A DNA stretch of 64,000 nucleotides from Synechococcus sp. KORDI-52 (lineage in GTDB: Bacteria > Cyanobacteriota > Cyanobacteriia > PCC-6307 > Cyanobiaceae). Numbering within the stretch: the first letter of the stretch is position 1; the number at the start of each line of letters is the position of its first letter. The notes under the pieces are model-generated. The model saw only the letters and a program-made list of their open reading frames with translations. It did no database searches and was not told where the DNA came from. Shown here piece by piece: positions 17,940 through 26,780 of this stretch. Location: positions 1,054,001 through 1,118,000 of the forward strand of contig NZ_CP006271.1 of the NCBI RefSeq assembly GCF_000737595.1, given 5' to 3'. A program made the position numbers and the translations under genes.

Positions 17940-18565
17940 GCCAACCCTCCGAGGGCCAGTCCCAGGCTGATCAGCAGGAAGCCTCCCCCGATCCCCGACG
18001 CCAAGAGGCGACCTCCCCAGCGGATGCTGGAGCCATTGGCCGGGCTGAGCAGACCCAGGTTGCGGTGGGCTGCTTCCGCTCCGTGGAGCAGATGCAGGCC
18101 GATGGCCAGGCTGCCTGCGGCATAAACCACCAGGCTGATCGGTTGCAGCAACACCTGCTGCAGCACCTCCCGTTCCAGCCCATCGCTCGGGCGTGGCCAG
18201 CGCAGTTGTTGCAAGTGCAGGGCCAGAAATCCAAGGGTGATCACACCGGCCGCCATCTTGCTGCGGCTGGCCAGAGCCTCGAGTGGTCGACCGCGACGGC
18301 TGCGTAGAGCAGCCGCATTCCCCGCACGACGATTCCGAAGTGTTTTCGCGACGGTGAAGATCAGATGAATGGCGGCAGTGGCGGCCAAACTGACCTCCAA
18401 CACGGGGAGCCATTGCTGGTGGTGCAGCCCCGTGGCGTAGAGCTCGAACTGGCTCGGTGCGATCACGGCGGGCAGCAAACCGGCCAGATGCACAACGAGG
18501 AACAGAACCAGGAACAAACCGCTGAGGGCGGATCCAAGACGCATCAGAGTTGATTCCTGCACCAA
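17936..18565 (-). CDS. sdhC: Succinate dehydrogenase cytochrome b subunit (type B)
   Basis: Single membrane anchor of about 209 residues with five hydrophobic segments and histidines in or near helices ([26 protein letters not shown]) that could ligate two hemes, as in type-B complex II. It is the first gene of the sdhCAB operon. ATG 18544 (MRLGSALSG) is an equally good start, seven codons inside. Confidence 0.85.
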   Translation of the reverse strand: MVQESTLMRLGSALSGLFLVLFLVVHLAGLLPAVIAPSQFELYATGLHHQQWLPVLEVSLAATAAIHLIFTVAKTLRNRRAGNAAALRSRRGRPLEALASRSKMAAGVITLGFLALHLQQLRWPRPSDGLEREVLQQVLLQPISLVVYAAGSLAIGLHLLHGAEAAHRNLGLLSPANGSSIRWGGRLLASGIGGGFLLISLGLALGGLA

Positions 18566-19264
18566 TCCAAGAACACAGGATTTCGACTTAGATGATACCT
18601 TCCTCGATCTATTTTGCCGGTATCGGGTTTGGCTGAATCGAACCTATTCGTCTGCATGGTTGCTGAACAGCTGTCATGCTTCTTGTTGCGTTCTCTTTAA
18701 CATCCGCCCTGGCTGGCTTTCATGCAAAGTCCTTAGTGAGTCTGGGCAGTAGCACACTTGATGAATGCTAGTACTGTATGAATGCCTGAATGTTTCGTTT
18801 TAATTGACGCTTTGAAGGCGTCTTCTGCAGTTGATTGGTGAAGAGCTCGTCGTCAGCGAAAGGCATTAGTATCATGCGCACCTCAATGTTTTCAGTCAAG
18901 CCGAGTATGCATTTGCTCGTATGGTTGATTTTGGTTGTCACGAACTTTTCGTATTTGTACTGCCTCGTCGAAAGCTTGATGGGTGTTGAGTGTCTTCAGT
19001 TCTCGCTGCTGTTTGATAGTGTTGGCTGGTCTTGGTATTTGCTACGAAGTATATGCGTTCAGGGGGGAAGGGCGATTGATGGCGAGGGATTGGTGTCTTC
19101 AGATGGGGTTGCTGTGCCGTCGGTAATGGTTTAGAGGATCGTGAGCTGTCTGGATCAGAATTGACTTTGACAATGGTGTTGATGGGTGGAGTTGGGTGGT
19201 GACGTAAGTTGAAAATATTTGCTAAAAGAAAATACTTTCACTCTGTTTTTTTGATCATTTCGTT
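18566..19264. other. Gene-poor, T-rich stretch
   Basis: About 700 bases with clearly lower GC than the flanks. It probably holds the sdh promoter at its left end. The longest frame (18835-19134, plus strand, TTG start) would encode a 99-residue protein with one hydrophobic segment, but its codon use and composition are not convincing. I see no RNA gene. Confidence 0.5.
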
Positions 19265-19774
19265 TTAATTTAGAATCTCAAGAGGTGTTCCGATCTTGAC
19301 GACATTAAACAGCTTTCGTATGTCTTTGTTGAGCATTCGGATGCAGCCATTGCTGACTGCGGCTCGAGTTTCGACCCAGATTGGCCAGCGCGTTCCGTGG
19401 ATTGCAAAGACTCCTCGATCATTGCGGTGAAACTCCAGGTAACGATCTCCGATTGGACTGGTAGGGCCTGGCGCGTGCCGGATCTTTTCCCCTGATTTGG
19501 TTACTGCATAAACAGGATTAACAATCTTCTTGGTGATTTTGAACTCTCCGTATGGTGTTGGTGTTCCGGGTGCCCCAATGGCTACAGGCCATGGGCCAAG
19601 CTGCCAGCGACCTTTCATGACCTTGATTTCGCGATTTTTCAGGTCAAGAACGATGCGTGGAGCCTTCGGGGTTGAAGGGCGAGTCCCAGCATCAATGGTC
19701 TGCCCAGGAGTGATATGGGCGATCGCCATCAGGAGTGAAGTAAGGGTCAGGTCAACACTTCGGTGGATTCTCAT
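19265..19774 (-). CDS. L,D-transpeptidase (YkuD domain)
   Basis: A 169-residue periplasmic enzyme that cross-links or modifies peptidoglycan stem peptides through a catalytic Cys. After a signal-like N-terminus (about 1-30) the YkuD domain spans about 41-169. Catalytic residues are visible as His126 in FAIHGT and Cys144 in SNGCIRM; the usual second His before Gly is Asn here, a common variant. It stands alone in AT-richer surroundings. Confidence 0.85.
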   Translation of the reverse strand: MRIHRSVDLTLTSLLMAIAHITPGQTIDAGTRPSTPKAPRIVLDLKNREIKVMKGRWQLGPWPVAIGAPGTPTPYGEFKITKKIVNPVYAVTKSGEKIRHAPGPTSPIGDRYLEFHRNDRGVFAIHGTRWPIWVETRAAVSNGCIRMLNKDIRKLFNVVKIGTPLEILN

Positions 19775-20538
19775 GGATTATTTGTTGATGCCAATGCTTG
19801 ATGGGGTGACCGGAAAAGGTTTTGCATGTTCTGTGAGTCCTGCATCAGTCTTAATGGGCCTGTCGTATTCGTTGGTCTTTGTTCCCGATAAGACTGGTAT
19901 GGGCTCCATTTGAGGCGAGTGATGAACCTTGTCTCGTTATGGCTTTTGTCATGTGCTCTGCAGGCTTCCATGGTTTTGTTTCACCGCATCGTAGACAGGG
20001 CGGTATTTAATCATGTGCTCCAGTCTGGCCTGCGTTGTCTGCGTCTGATCAATGAGCCCACTTCAGCCTTGCTCTGGGCATGTCCAACAAAAGGTGTCTA
20101 TAGAGGCGATCAATCGCCTTGCCGGCTCAATGTTGTTTTCATTGCTTATCAGTCTTTGACAGTCAAGATGTGACCTGTCTCGGGCTCACGTCAAACTTTT
20201 GTCTGATGCTTCTGGGATTCTCTTGGATTCTTATAGGCCAAGCTTTGTGTTTTTTCGGCTTTTGTTTGGCATATCAAAGTGCCGAGCTTTGTCATCGGAA
20301 TGGTCTCCGCTATGGATTCACTGCTTGGATCTGGAAATCTCGAGAATGTTGACGTTTTCATCATTTCCAGTTCGATAATGTGCTCAAGACATTTCGGATG
20401 GCATCAATCCTTGTGGCCATTGCTGGCTGCTCTGGGCCGAGTCGTTGGCTTCGCTTCGGGTTGCTTTCCCATGATCTTGAGTGAAGGCATTGGCCGCAAA
20501 AGACCTGAGTTCTCTCAGTTGATGCAGCCCTTTGCTCC
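19775..20538. other. Stretch without a convincing gene
   Basis: About 760 bases of lower-GC sequence. Frames at 19910-20173 and 20279-20551 (plus strand) are open for 87-90 codons but have poor start regions and unlikely compositions. Nothing recognisable; it may contain decayed genes. Confidence 0.45.
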
Positions 20539-20715
20539 ATGCTCCAGTTGATTCAATTCCGACAGCTTCCGCCTGCAGGCGTTAGCACATACATCCGTTG
20601 CGCGCGATTCAGTAACCAGTCAGGTGCGTTCTGGCGCTGGGGGGGGAGTCAAGTCGTGGCCAACTTCAGCGGCCATCTCTGGTCATGCTGGGCTCAGCGG
20701 GGAGTGACGTTGTGA
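20539..20715 (+). CDS. Possible small protein
   Basis: A 58-residue frame from ATG 20539 (MLQLIQFRQLPPAGV...) to TGA at 20713. Trp, Arg and Gln are frequent and the composition is more protein-like than its neighbours, but there is no recognised domain. The hairpin GATCAGC ... GCTGATC (20714-20740) lies at its end. Low certainty. Confidence 0.3.
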   Translation: MLQLIQFRQLPPAGVSTYIRCARFSNQSGAFWRWGGSQVVANFSGHLWSCWAQRGVTL

Positions 20716-20794
20716 TCAGCGGGTTTTTGGGTTGCTGATCGTCAACTCCCTCGATCGGATCGCCAGGATGGCCCTTCAGTGAGCTTTGTTGATC

Positions 20795-22072
20795 ATGGCT
20801 GAAATCCTCCTGTTATCGGTTCCGGTTTTCGGTCACGTCAAGCCCATGTTGGCCATCGCTCGAGAGCTGGTCCGTCGAGGTCATCGGGTGCGCTGGCTCT
20901 CAGGTGCAGCGTTCCGGGAGCGGGTGGAGGGTACCGGTGCGACGTTCTGTGGCTTTGTTGAGGGGTTCGATTACTCCCGCTCGGAGCTGGTCCCTGCTCG
21001 TTTACAGGCTGATCGTGATCGCCTCAGCGGCATGGCCAAGTTGCGCTTTGATCTGGCGACATTCTTCATCGAACCCTGTGAGGGGTTTTGCAGGGATTTG
21101 CTTCGGCTCCATCGGGAAACTCCTGCGGACATGTTGATCTGCGACAGCTTTTTGATGGCTGGTGCCTGGTGGGCGGAAAAGACCAATCGGCCCTGGTCTC
21201 AGTTGTCCTGCACGGTGCTCACCTTGCCCAGCAGAGCTCTGGCGCCATTTGGTTTGGGCCTTCAACCCGATGATTCGTGGCGTGGGTGGATCCGAAATCG
21301 ACTCTTGAGGGTCTTGACGCGGTCGGTGCTCTTTCGTTCCCTGCGGCGGCGTGCAGATCAAGCGCGCCAGGCTCTGGACCTCCCGCTACATCGCCCTTGG
21401 CTTTTTGATGTGGTTTCACCGCATCTGGTGATCAGCAGTTCGGTGCGCAGTTTTGAGTACCCCCGGCCCGATTGTCCGCCTCAGGTTGTCTATGCGGGCC
21501 CGTTACTGGAGCACAGCAATGAAGCGTTCACCCCTCCGCCTTGGTGGGCAGATCTTGATCACACCACGGTTGTGCATGTCACCCAGGGCACCATCAGCAA
21601 CGACCCCACTCAACTGATTGGCCCCACGCTGGAGGCCTTGGCTGATGAGCCTGTGTTGGTGGTGGCTTGTACTGGGCGGAGCGATGGAGGGCTTGAAGCG
21701 CTTGGATCGTTGCCGGCCAATGCAAGGGTTACGGGATACATCCCCTACGGAGCACTGCTGCCGAAAACCTCTCTTGTGATCACGAATGGGGGGTTTCAGG
21801 GGGTGCAGGCTGTTCTGTCTCATGGGATCCCGATGGTGACAGCCGGACAGAGTGAGGACAAACCAGAGGTGTGCGCGCGTCTGCAGCGAACCGGTGCTTC
21901 GATTGATTTGGCGACTGCGAATCCGGAACCGTCAACAATTCGCGCCGCTGTCCGTAGGGTGCTCAATGAACCTGGGTTCCGTTCAGCCGCTGTCGCGATT
22001 TCCAGGGAGGCCGAGGCTGCTAAGGGGGCCGTGGGGGCCGTGGATGCGATTGAGGCTGTGCTCAATCGCTGA
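20795..22072 (+). CDS. GT1-family glycosyltransferase (MGT/UGT type)
   Basis: A 425-residue GT-B fold enzyme related to macrolide and sterol glucosyltransferases. The N-terminal acceptor half starts MAEILLLSVPVFGHVKPML. The C-terminal donor half holds the family region THVTQGTISND-like (here VVHVTQGTISND), then GYIPYGALLPKTSLVITNGGFQGVQAVLSHGIPMV, where active UGTs have HxGxGT; Asn-Gly-Gly replaces the His. Acceptor unknown, perhaps a lipid or carotenoid. ATG 20795 is preferred over two TTG codons upstream. Confidence 0.82.
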   Translation: MAEILLLSVPVFGHVKPMLAIARELVRRGHRVRWLSGAAFRERVEGTGATFCGFVEGFDYSRSELVPARLQADRDRLSGMAKLRFDLATFFIEPCEGFCRDLLRLHRETPADMLICDSFLMAGAWWAEKTNRPWSQLSCTVLTLPSRALAPFGLGLQPDDSWRGWIRNRLLRVLTRSVLFRSLRRRADQARQALDLPLHRPWLFDVVSPHLVISSSVRSFEYPRPDCPPQVVYAGPLLEHSNEAFTPPPWWADLDHTTVVHVTQGTISNDPTQLIGPTLEALADEPVLVVACTGRSDGGLEALGSLPANARVTGYIPYGALLPKTSLVITNGGFQGVQAVLSHGIPMVTAGQSEDKPEVCARLQRTGASIDLATANPEPSTIRAAVRRVLNEPGFRSAAVAISREAEAAKGAVGAVDAIEAVLNR

Positions 22073-22102
22073 TTCCACTGCACATCTGGAAGGTGCCTGA
22101 AG

Positions 22103-22437
22103 ATGATCCAAGCCACATTCATTGCTGCAGTCATTCTCGGTGGAGCTCTGGTTTGTCCTGCTCAAGCAGATAGCGCCGTGGCTTATTGCATGACCAGTTT
22201 TCACAAGCTGCGTCGTGGGCCAACACCGCTGCGGGCCTGTCACTTCGCCCAGTATCAGGGCAATACCTACATTCGGCTTGCCGATGGCACGCGTTATCAG
22301 TTTTCAGAGAAAGACCAGGGGACAAGCACTACCGTCAAGCCACCATTGATGCCATTGCCTTCACGATCCCGTACGACCGCACCATCCATGTGATCTGGCC
22401 CGATGACGGCATCAGCTGCAGCCTCGAGGAGAGCTGA
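22103..22437 (+). pseudogene. Small secreted protein interrupted by a frameshift
   Basis: ATG 22103 begins a signal peptide (about 1-22, ending CPAQA) and a mature part with CHFAQYQGNTYIRLADGTRYQF. Near 22315-22320 the coding potential moves to another frame, which continues DKHYRQATIDAIAFTIPYD to a stop at 22437. One extra G in the GGGG run there would join the two into one protein of about 111 residues. This is either a sequencing error or a real inactivating mutation. Confidence 0.6.
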
Positions 22438-22669
22438 GGTCGATTGGTCGTTAAGCTGAAGGTCTCATTGCGCTTGAGCGGGCTTGGGGGCTCTCGCAGC
22501 ATCCGCCGTTGCCTCTTGTGTGTCGGAGTGATGCATTGCTGTATTGCGTTGTCAACATGCATCTCCTGGACCCGGGCATCAGCCATGAAGGAGCATTTGA
22601 TGGGAAAAGATCTGATGATGAACAGTGAAGTGCTCGTTTTTGGGCTAAACAGTGTTTTTAATCAAACCT

Positions 22670-22990
22670 ATGTCGTGGCAAAGCTTCAACAAGCAAATTG
22701 CACTTTGGGTGACGGAAAAAGTAGGCACAATGTGGTGTGCGTATGCGTTCTGCTTGTTGGCATTTATTTCGCTGCCTGAAGCGCTAGCTTCAGAAGACCC
22801 CCTGAAGATTGTTTCCTGGACTGCGCAGACGTTTCTTCAGTTGGTGCTTCTGCCCATTATTATTGTGGGTCAAAATATTCAAAGTGAGATTGCAGAACGT
22901 CAGGCTGACACTGACAGTAAAACGTTGGTTGCTATCAGGCGTCTGGCCGAGGAGATTCATGAGGCCACCCGTAAGTCGGATCGCTCTTGA
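22670..22990 (+). CDS. Small membrane protein resembling the DUF1003 type
   Basis: A 106-residue protein starting MSWQSFNKQIALWVTEKVG. It has two membrane segments (about 18-38 and 46-66) followed by a charged helical tail (NIQSEIAERQADTDSKTLVAIRRLAEEIHEATRK). The order short amphipathic start, two helices, polar coiled tail is seen in DUF1003-like proteins. GTG 22652 is an alternative start. Function unknown. Confidence 0.6.
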   Translation: MSWQSFNKQIALWVTEKVGTMWCAYAFCLLAFISLPEALASEDPLKIVSWTAQTFLQLVLLPIIIVGQNIQSEIAERQADTDSKTLVAIRRLAEEIHEATRKSDRS

Positions 22991-23167
22991 GCATGAAGAA
23001 TAAAAATAATATTTTAAGCCCAACTGTAGTGAGATTGTCCGTTCGGGTGTTCAAATGTCATCCAGAAATGAAATGACGAGCTGCTCCGAAGGGGCTTGAC
23101 GGTGTCAGTCAGGTTGTTGTTGCCCTGGGCCAGGGCCGCTACAACTGGAGTCCTGATCAAGGTTGAG

Positions 23168-23434
23168 ATGTCAAAAGCGCGTGACATGATTAATGCCCAT
23201 CTTTTCCCCGTGCTGGGAATCGTGGCTACGGCCAGCGTCACCTCCATCGCTATCTCCTTGTTGCCTGTTGCCAGACATTCGGAGCGGTGGAATGTTTGTT
23301 ATGACGACGCTATCGCCTGGTACGACGCCGCCAAGCCCGATTGGACTGTTCAGGATAAAGAGGTTTTCGCTTCGAATTTCTGCAATGGGGGTATTCCTGT
23401 CAAGGGAGGTCCCGGGTTCAAGTTGGCTCTCTAA
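23168..23434 (+). CDS. Small membrane-anchored hypothetical protein
   Basis: An 88-residue protein (MSKARDMINAHLFPVLG...) with one N-terminal hydrophobic segment (about 11-33) acting as anchor or signal, and a small soluble domain with paired cysteines (WNVCYDD ... NFCNGG) that could form a disulfide outside the cytoplasm. The frame is open upstream to 23096 but that part is not protein-like. It is the last gene before the left attachment site of the integrated element. Confidence 0.55.
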   Translation: MSKARDMINAHLFPVLGIVATASVTSIAISLLPVARHSERWNVCYDDAIAWYDAAKPDWTVQDKEVFASNFCNGGIPVKGGPGFKLAL

Positions 23435-23498
23435 TTTGGGCCGTTCTGATGGGGAGAAGACGGAGCTGATCTCCTGTCATTAAAATTCCTGCTGCAAT

Positions 23499-23549
23499 GA
23501 AAGCCAATGACCTGACTTGAACAGGCGACCCACGCTTTACGAAGGCGTT
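23499..23549. repeat. Left attachment site: partial copy of tRNA-Thr 3' end
   Basis: This 51-bp segment repeats 43026-43076 in the same orientation with two mismatches (at 23506 and 23544). The core of 37 bases (23507-23543) is identical. It covers the acceptor-side, T-arm, variable loop and part of the anticodon arm of tRNA-Thr(CGU). It is the expected product of site-specific integration into the 3' half of the tRNA gene and marks the left border of the element. Confidence 0.92.
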
Positions 23550-23588
23550 AGGGAGCCTAGCCAGGGACTGAAGAATCCAGTCATAGAG

Positions 23589-23840
23589 TCAATCTTGGTC
23601 AACGCTGCCAGCTCCTGCCGGCACGGTTTTCGCCAAAAGTGGGCACGCGTGCCCACTCTCTGAGACCCCTGTAGTGGCACCGTTTGGCACGGTTGACGCC
23701 TGTTCTGCGAGCAGGGAAAGCACCACCAGATCACGTTGCAACAGGTGCAGCGCAGCACCCATTCGAGCCACTCCTTCGGGGAGGTTTTGTTCAGCGATCA
23801 ACGTGAGGGCTCTGGCGATGTCCAGGTGCTCAGCCCACAT
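23589..23840 (-). CDS. Small hypothetical protein in the element
   Basis: An 83-residue protein (MWAEHLDIARALTLIAEQNL...) with a helical N-terminal half and a Ser/Thr/Gly-rich end. No domain recognised. It follows a 48-residue gene on the same strand after 12 bases, forming a small operon at the left end of the element. Its last codons overlap the palindrome at 23638-23657. Confidence 0.5.
   Translation of the reverse strand: MWAEHLDIARALTLIAEQNLPEGVARMGAALHLLQRDLVVLSLLAEQASTVPNGATTGVSESGHACPLLAKTVPAGAGSVDQD
23638..23657. promoter_or_regulatory. Inverted GTGGGCAC sites, possible integrase arm site
   Basis: A perfect 20-bp palindrome, AGTGGGCACG CGTGCCCACT, about 95 bp inside the left attachment core. 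The half site GTGGGCAC also occurs three times about 90-175 bp inside the right attachment core. The symmetric placement suggests arm-type binding sites for the recombinase or its accessory protein. Confidence 0.5.
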
Positions 23841-23852
23841 ACGCCACGTGAA

Positions 23853-23999
23853 TCAGCACTCAGTCTGATCCGGCCAGACAACCTGGTAGCCACCATCCCG
23901 TAGCAGCTCGCAGGCCATGGCCAGCAGGTCGTCATCAGTCGATTGATCCAGCAGCTCCAACAGCTCATGCGCAGTGGGTTGTTGTCGAGACCAGGCCAT
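23853..23999 (-). CDS. 48-residue hypothetical protein
   Basis: Starts MAWSRQQPTAHELLELL and ends VVWPDQTEC. It is strongly helical and acidic (LLDQSTDDDLLAMACELLRDGG), with a protein-like composition in a frame where the alternative reading is Trp/Cys-rich noise. It lies 12 bases upstream of the 83-residue gene and probably shares its transcript. Function unknown. Confidence 0.5.
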   Translation of the reverse strand: MAWSRQQPTAHELLELLDQSTDDDLLAMACELLRDGGYQVVWPDQTEC

Positions 24000-24117
24000 T
24001 TCGGGGCTGTGGTCAGCCAGTCATCAGACGCATGCTGCGCCATAACGCCATCGAAGCCTGGGGGACTATGCAGAAGTCAGGTGGCTGGTTAAAAGCAGTG
24101 CCCGCCCAGGCTTGAAA

Positions 24118-24161
24118 TTCCAGGAAGTGTGAAGAGGTTAAGCGAGTTCAACTTCCTGGAA
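24118..24161. terminator. 11-bp inverted repeat at a gene end
   Basis: TTCCAGGAAGT (24118-24128) and ACTTCCTGGAA (24151-24161) are perfect complements separated by 22 bases, overlapping the stop codon of the minus-strand gene 24148-24600. It may end transcription of that gene, though no clear U run follows. Confidence 0.4.
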
Positions 24162-24600
24162 TAAACGCTACTACCGTATTCATAGCTTGACCGTCAGGTA
24201 GTGTCTTAGATCGGCAAAATAGAGAAGTGGCAAATCGATCTTCTTTGACTGAGCAAGTGGAATTTAGAAGGAATTTAGATGCTCCTGACGCGCTAACAAC
24301 TCGAAGGCCACTGGAGCTATTTGTTATGTTGACAGTCCCAATTAAATCCTGTTTTTCAAGATCACACCCTAATCCTCCGCAGCGTGTATATCTGCCCAGA
24401 GGGTCTTTGTGAATTGCGCGGTAAATTGAAATCTTTTCTCCTACAGGCTCTAAAAAAACAACGCTCTTATAAAGGACTTTGTTGTCCTCAGCTCTGCCCA
24501 GTAAGTATGTATAATAACCTGTGATAGGAAGCAATGGCTTCGCGACAGCCGTGACGCCAATCACGCTTAAAGCAAGCGAACTAATTAACGAGGCTTTCAT
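24148..24600 (-). CDS. Secreted hypothetical protein
   Basis: A 150-residue protein with a signal peptide at about 1-20 (MKASLISSLALSVIGVTAVAK) and a mature domain with four cysteines (CGGLGC ... C ... C), likely periplasmic or exported. No known family recognised. The sequence is AT-richer than the core. ATG 24600 is chosen over an ATG five codons upstream because it gives the cleaner signal peptide. Confidence 0.55.
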   Translation of the reverse strand: MKASLISSLALSVIGVTAVAKPLLPITGYYTYLLGRAEDNKVLYKSVVFLEPVGEKISIYRAIHKDPLGRYTRCGGLGCDLEKQDLIGTVNITNSSSGLRVVSASGASKFLLNSTCSVKEDRFATSLFCRSKTLPDGQAMNTVVAFIPGS

Positions 24601-24801
24601 AGCAAGCAAATGCATGATTGATAGTCATATCTTCCCATCTTGTAGTCACAAAGCGATTGATCAGCAGCTCCTGCAGCTCATTGCGCAGGTGTTTGGTGTT
24701 GTCGCTCATCGGTACTCCAATCGAATCCACAAGCATCAACTGCGCACCCCTGAAATACCGAGCCGTAGCAGGGGTTTAGTCACCTACCTGGGCGTAGGGG
24801 G

Positions 24802-25161
24802 TCAAAGCTGCAGCTCAGCCTCAATTTGATTGGCCAACTCACGACCCTTCTGGGTCAGCACCAGAATCTGCCGTCGCCCATTGCTTGGGTCTCGGATCTT
24901 CTCGATCAGCCGAAAGCCCTTTTTGTGCTCTAGCCGGTGATTGCGACTCAGCCAAGCTGTGATCCGTGAGCCTGACGCGGGCGTTAGGTCTAGATCCTGC
25001 TCAAGAGCTTGTTTATGGCAAGCGTTGTGACTGCTGATGTAGAGGAACGAGGAGACCACTTGGCAGGGCAGATCTACAGGGTGTAACTCCCTAATCAGCT
25101 CCACCGCTTTCATCCCCCTGAGCAGCGTGTCGTTGGTGATGGCTCGGTTGAGCGGATCCAT
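24802..25161 (-). CDS. MarR-like winged-helix regulator
   Basis: A 119-residue protein (MDPLNRAITNDTLLRG...) with the MarR layout: helices, an HTH with LTPASGSRITAWLSRNHRLEHKKG (about 58-81), and a wing containing RDPSNGRRQILVLTQKGRELANQI. MarR proteins usually repress nearby genes. It is divergent from the secreted Cys-rich protein gene at 25343, and a palindrome lies between them. The frame is open upstream to 25368, but ATG 25161 matches the family start. Confidence 0.75.
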   Translation of the reverse strand: MDPLNRAITNDTLLRGMKAVELIRELHPVDLPCQVVSSFLYISSHNACHKQALEQDLDLTPASGSRITAWLSRNHRLEHKKGFRLIEKIRDPSNGRRQILVLTQKGRELANQIEAELQL

Positions 25162-25283
25162 TGCAGCGGTGTGACTGCCGAGGATAATGCCGAGGCATGC
25201 CAACCATGGCTTCGGGGTCCGGCTGTGGGTTGGCGTAAGGCTCACCAAGACACATGGCCCCAGCCGCTTTCGAGCAGCGGATG

Positions 25284-25298
25284 GTGGCCAGTGGCCAC
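25284..25298. promoter_or_regulatory. Perfect palindrome, possible operator
   Basis: GTGGCCA-G-TGGCCAC lies in the 181-bp gap between the divergent MarR-like gene and the gene starting at 25343. A 15-bp dyad of this size and place suits binding of a MarR dimer, but this is inference. Confidence 0.4.
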
Positions 25299-25342
25299 GC
25301 AGAGATTTACTGGAAGTACGCCCACCAGTGCCCGTGGACACG

Positions 25343-25960
25343 ATGATCAGAACAACACTGGTCCTCATCGGTTTAGCCGCTGCATCACTTCCAGCTGCCG
25401 CTGCTGGTGAGGTGGCACCTGAAGTTCACAACCTCTGCCTGCAAGCTGCTGACTATCGCGGCTGTGTTGAAGCCCAGGCTGGAACTCCCGAATACCTCGG
25501 CAACAAATGCCCGAAGCAGTACGCCTACATGGGCGCTGGCAACTGCCAACAGGTCGTATGCAGCTACACCGGCATCGGTGGTGGTGATCGCCACAATCCG
25601 ATCATTGCCGGCAAGTCCACTTGGAAGTGCGGTAATCGCATCAACTGGTGGAGTTACGCAGGTATCGACAAGGGGCATCTGAAGCTCGGAGCCATTGCCC
25701 CTGTTCAGCAGACCGATGACTGCCCTTCGGTCGAACCAGAGATTGGCTGGAACAGCAGCTGTGAAAACGCCAAGCCTGGCTGGAGAGCAGCTGAAGCTGA
25801 AGCCAAACGACCTAAGTGCTCGAAGAGGCTGGCTCCGTTTGAGTGCGACTGGAATGCCTACCTGGAAGCCAACCCGGGCATGAAGGCATGGGCTGAAGCC
25901 AACCCTGGAGCTGCCGAACAGCAGCGCATCAAGTTGACCGCCGATCCGCTGAAGAACTGA
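25343..25960 (+). CDS. Secreted cysteine-rich protein
   Basis: A 205-residue protein with a clear signal peptide ([23 protein letters not shown]) and about ten cysteines in the mature part, suggesting several disulfides. A Gly-rich stretch (GIGGGDRHN) follows the CxxVC-like segment CQQVVC. The end has a repeated W/A/NPG motif (LEANPGMKAWAEANPGA). No known family recognised. ATG 25343 is chosen because the upstream open frame runs through the regulatory gap. Confidence 0.65.
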   Translation: MIRTTLVLIGLAAASLPAAAAGEVAPEVHNLCLQAADYRGCVEAQAGTPEYLGNKCPKQYAYMGAGNCQQVVCSYTGIGGGDRHNPIIAGKSTWKCGNRINWWSYAGIDKGHLKLGAIAPVQQTDDCPSVEPEIGWNSSCENAKPGWRAAEAEAKRPKCSKRLAPFECDWNAYLEANPGMKAWAEANPGAAEQQRIKLTADPLKN

Positions 25961-26045
25961 TCAGAACCACATTGGCTGATGGTCAAGGCCACCAACAGAT
26001 CACCATCGGACACGGCCCCAGTCGTTGGCAGGGCTGATTAAACGA

Positions 26046-26259
26046 AGCGGAGAACACTCAAGACGGTTGATCGCGTAATTCTCAGGCAGCAGTGAATCCC
26101 CCATTTGGGGGAGGTGCTCACCCCGTCGATGCGGGGATGCTGTCTTCATCTGAATCGAGTCCATGAAAAAAGATGAGCTCACGGGATACGTCGGAGGGTT
26201 GGTGCTTTGCGGCTCCATCGGCATGGTGTTTCTGACGTCTTTCGGTATGTCGCCAGCTC
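26046..26259. repeat. 214-bp direct repeat, left copy
   Basis: Matches 29235-29448 in the same orientation with one substitution (a G/A change in the fourth codon of the small membrane-protein gene). It contains a promoter-like palindrome and the first 32 codons of that gene. Its right end is a sharp junction with the beta-barrel remnant, so recombination between copies has occurred. Confidence 0.9.
26098..26111. promoter_or_regulatory. CCCCCA-TT-TGGGGG operator-like palindrome (copy 1)
   Basis: A 14-bp dyad about 50 bp upstream of the ATG at 26163, followed by AGGTG. Related palindromes occur upstream of several other small genes of this element (29287, 30693, 33646). It may bind an element-encoded regulator. 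Confidence 0.45.
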
Positions 26260-26351
26260 GATCAGCGAAGTTGACGTTCGCCAGTGCATCAACGAACCAG
26301 ACGCTGTTATCGCCAACAGACAGTGGCAGGAAACCTCCAATACCTGCTTGA
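26163..26351 (+). pseudogene. Truncated small membrane-protein gene
   Basis: The first 32 codons (MKKDELTGYVGGLVLCGSIG...) match the intact gene at 29352-29534 except D4 for N. After 26259 the frame enters the antisense of the beta-barrel remnant, giving an unrelated tail. It is a broken copy created by the duplication. Confidence 0.7.
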
Positions 26352-26780
26352 TTCGGTGTGCCAGCACCTTGCAGCGCCCCTTGAAAACCAAAGGCGGGAT
26401 TGATCACATCTTTAAGGCTGATGCTCATCACACCAAGGTCATCAGCACTACCCTCTTGAGCAATGGCAGGCAGAGCAGCAATCGAGATAGCAGAAGCCAG
26501 TAGCCCTAGGGAGAGGCAACGCAGCATAACTGAGAACTTGGTGAGAGGCTCACGTTGTCTTACTCCTAACGGTGATGCCCGCTGGAGTAGCCAGTTTTAG
26601 CCTTGCTTATAGTTAATTGATAACAGATTTCAATTAAGACGCTTTGATATTTTAATTGTTTGTAGTAGGTTTTCCAAGTCTCTAAAAGAGTCCTTGATTC
26701 ATAAGCTTGAAAACTAAATCTAATAAAGCCTGAGGCAGTGAATTAAGGGTGTATGAAAGGCATTGCGGAAGTTCAGGCAG

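Larger units (their letters stand above)
26000..26527 (-). pseudogene. Truncated beta-barrel gene, copy A
   Basis: The first about 90 residues (signal peptide MLRCLSLGLLAS... through LANVNFAD) match copies B and C. At 26260 the homology stops abruptly and the frame runs into the antisense of a small membrane-protein gene fragment. The gene is therefore a 5' remnant of a duplicated beta-barrel gene. Its upstream region (26528-26620) is nearly identical to that of copy B. Confidence 0.8.

Noticed and set aside
18835..19134. 99-codon plus-strand frame with one hydrophobic segment
   Set aside because: TTG start, no ribosome-binding site and unconvincing composition in an AT-rich gap; left as unassigned.
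22444..22779. 111-codon plus-strand frame overlapping the small membrane-protein gene
   Set aside because: Cys-rich, irregular composition; the frame starting at 22670 is clearly the coding one.
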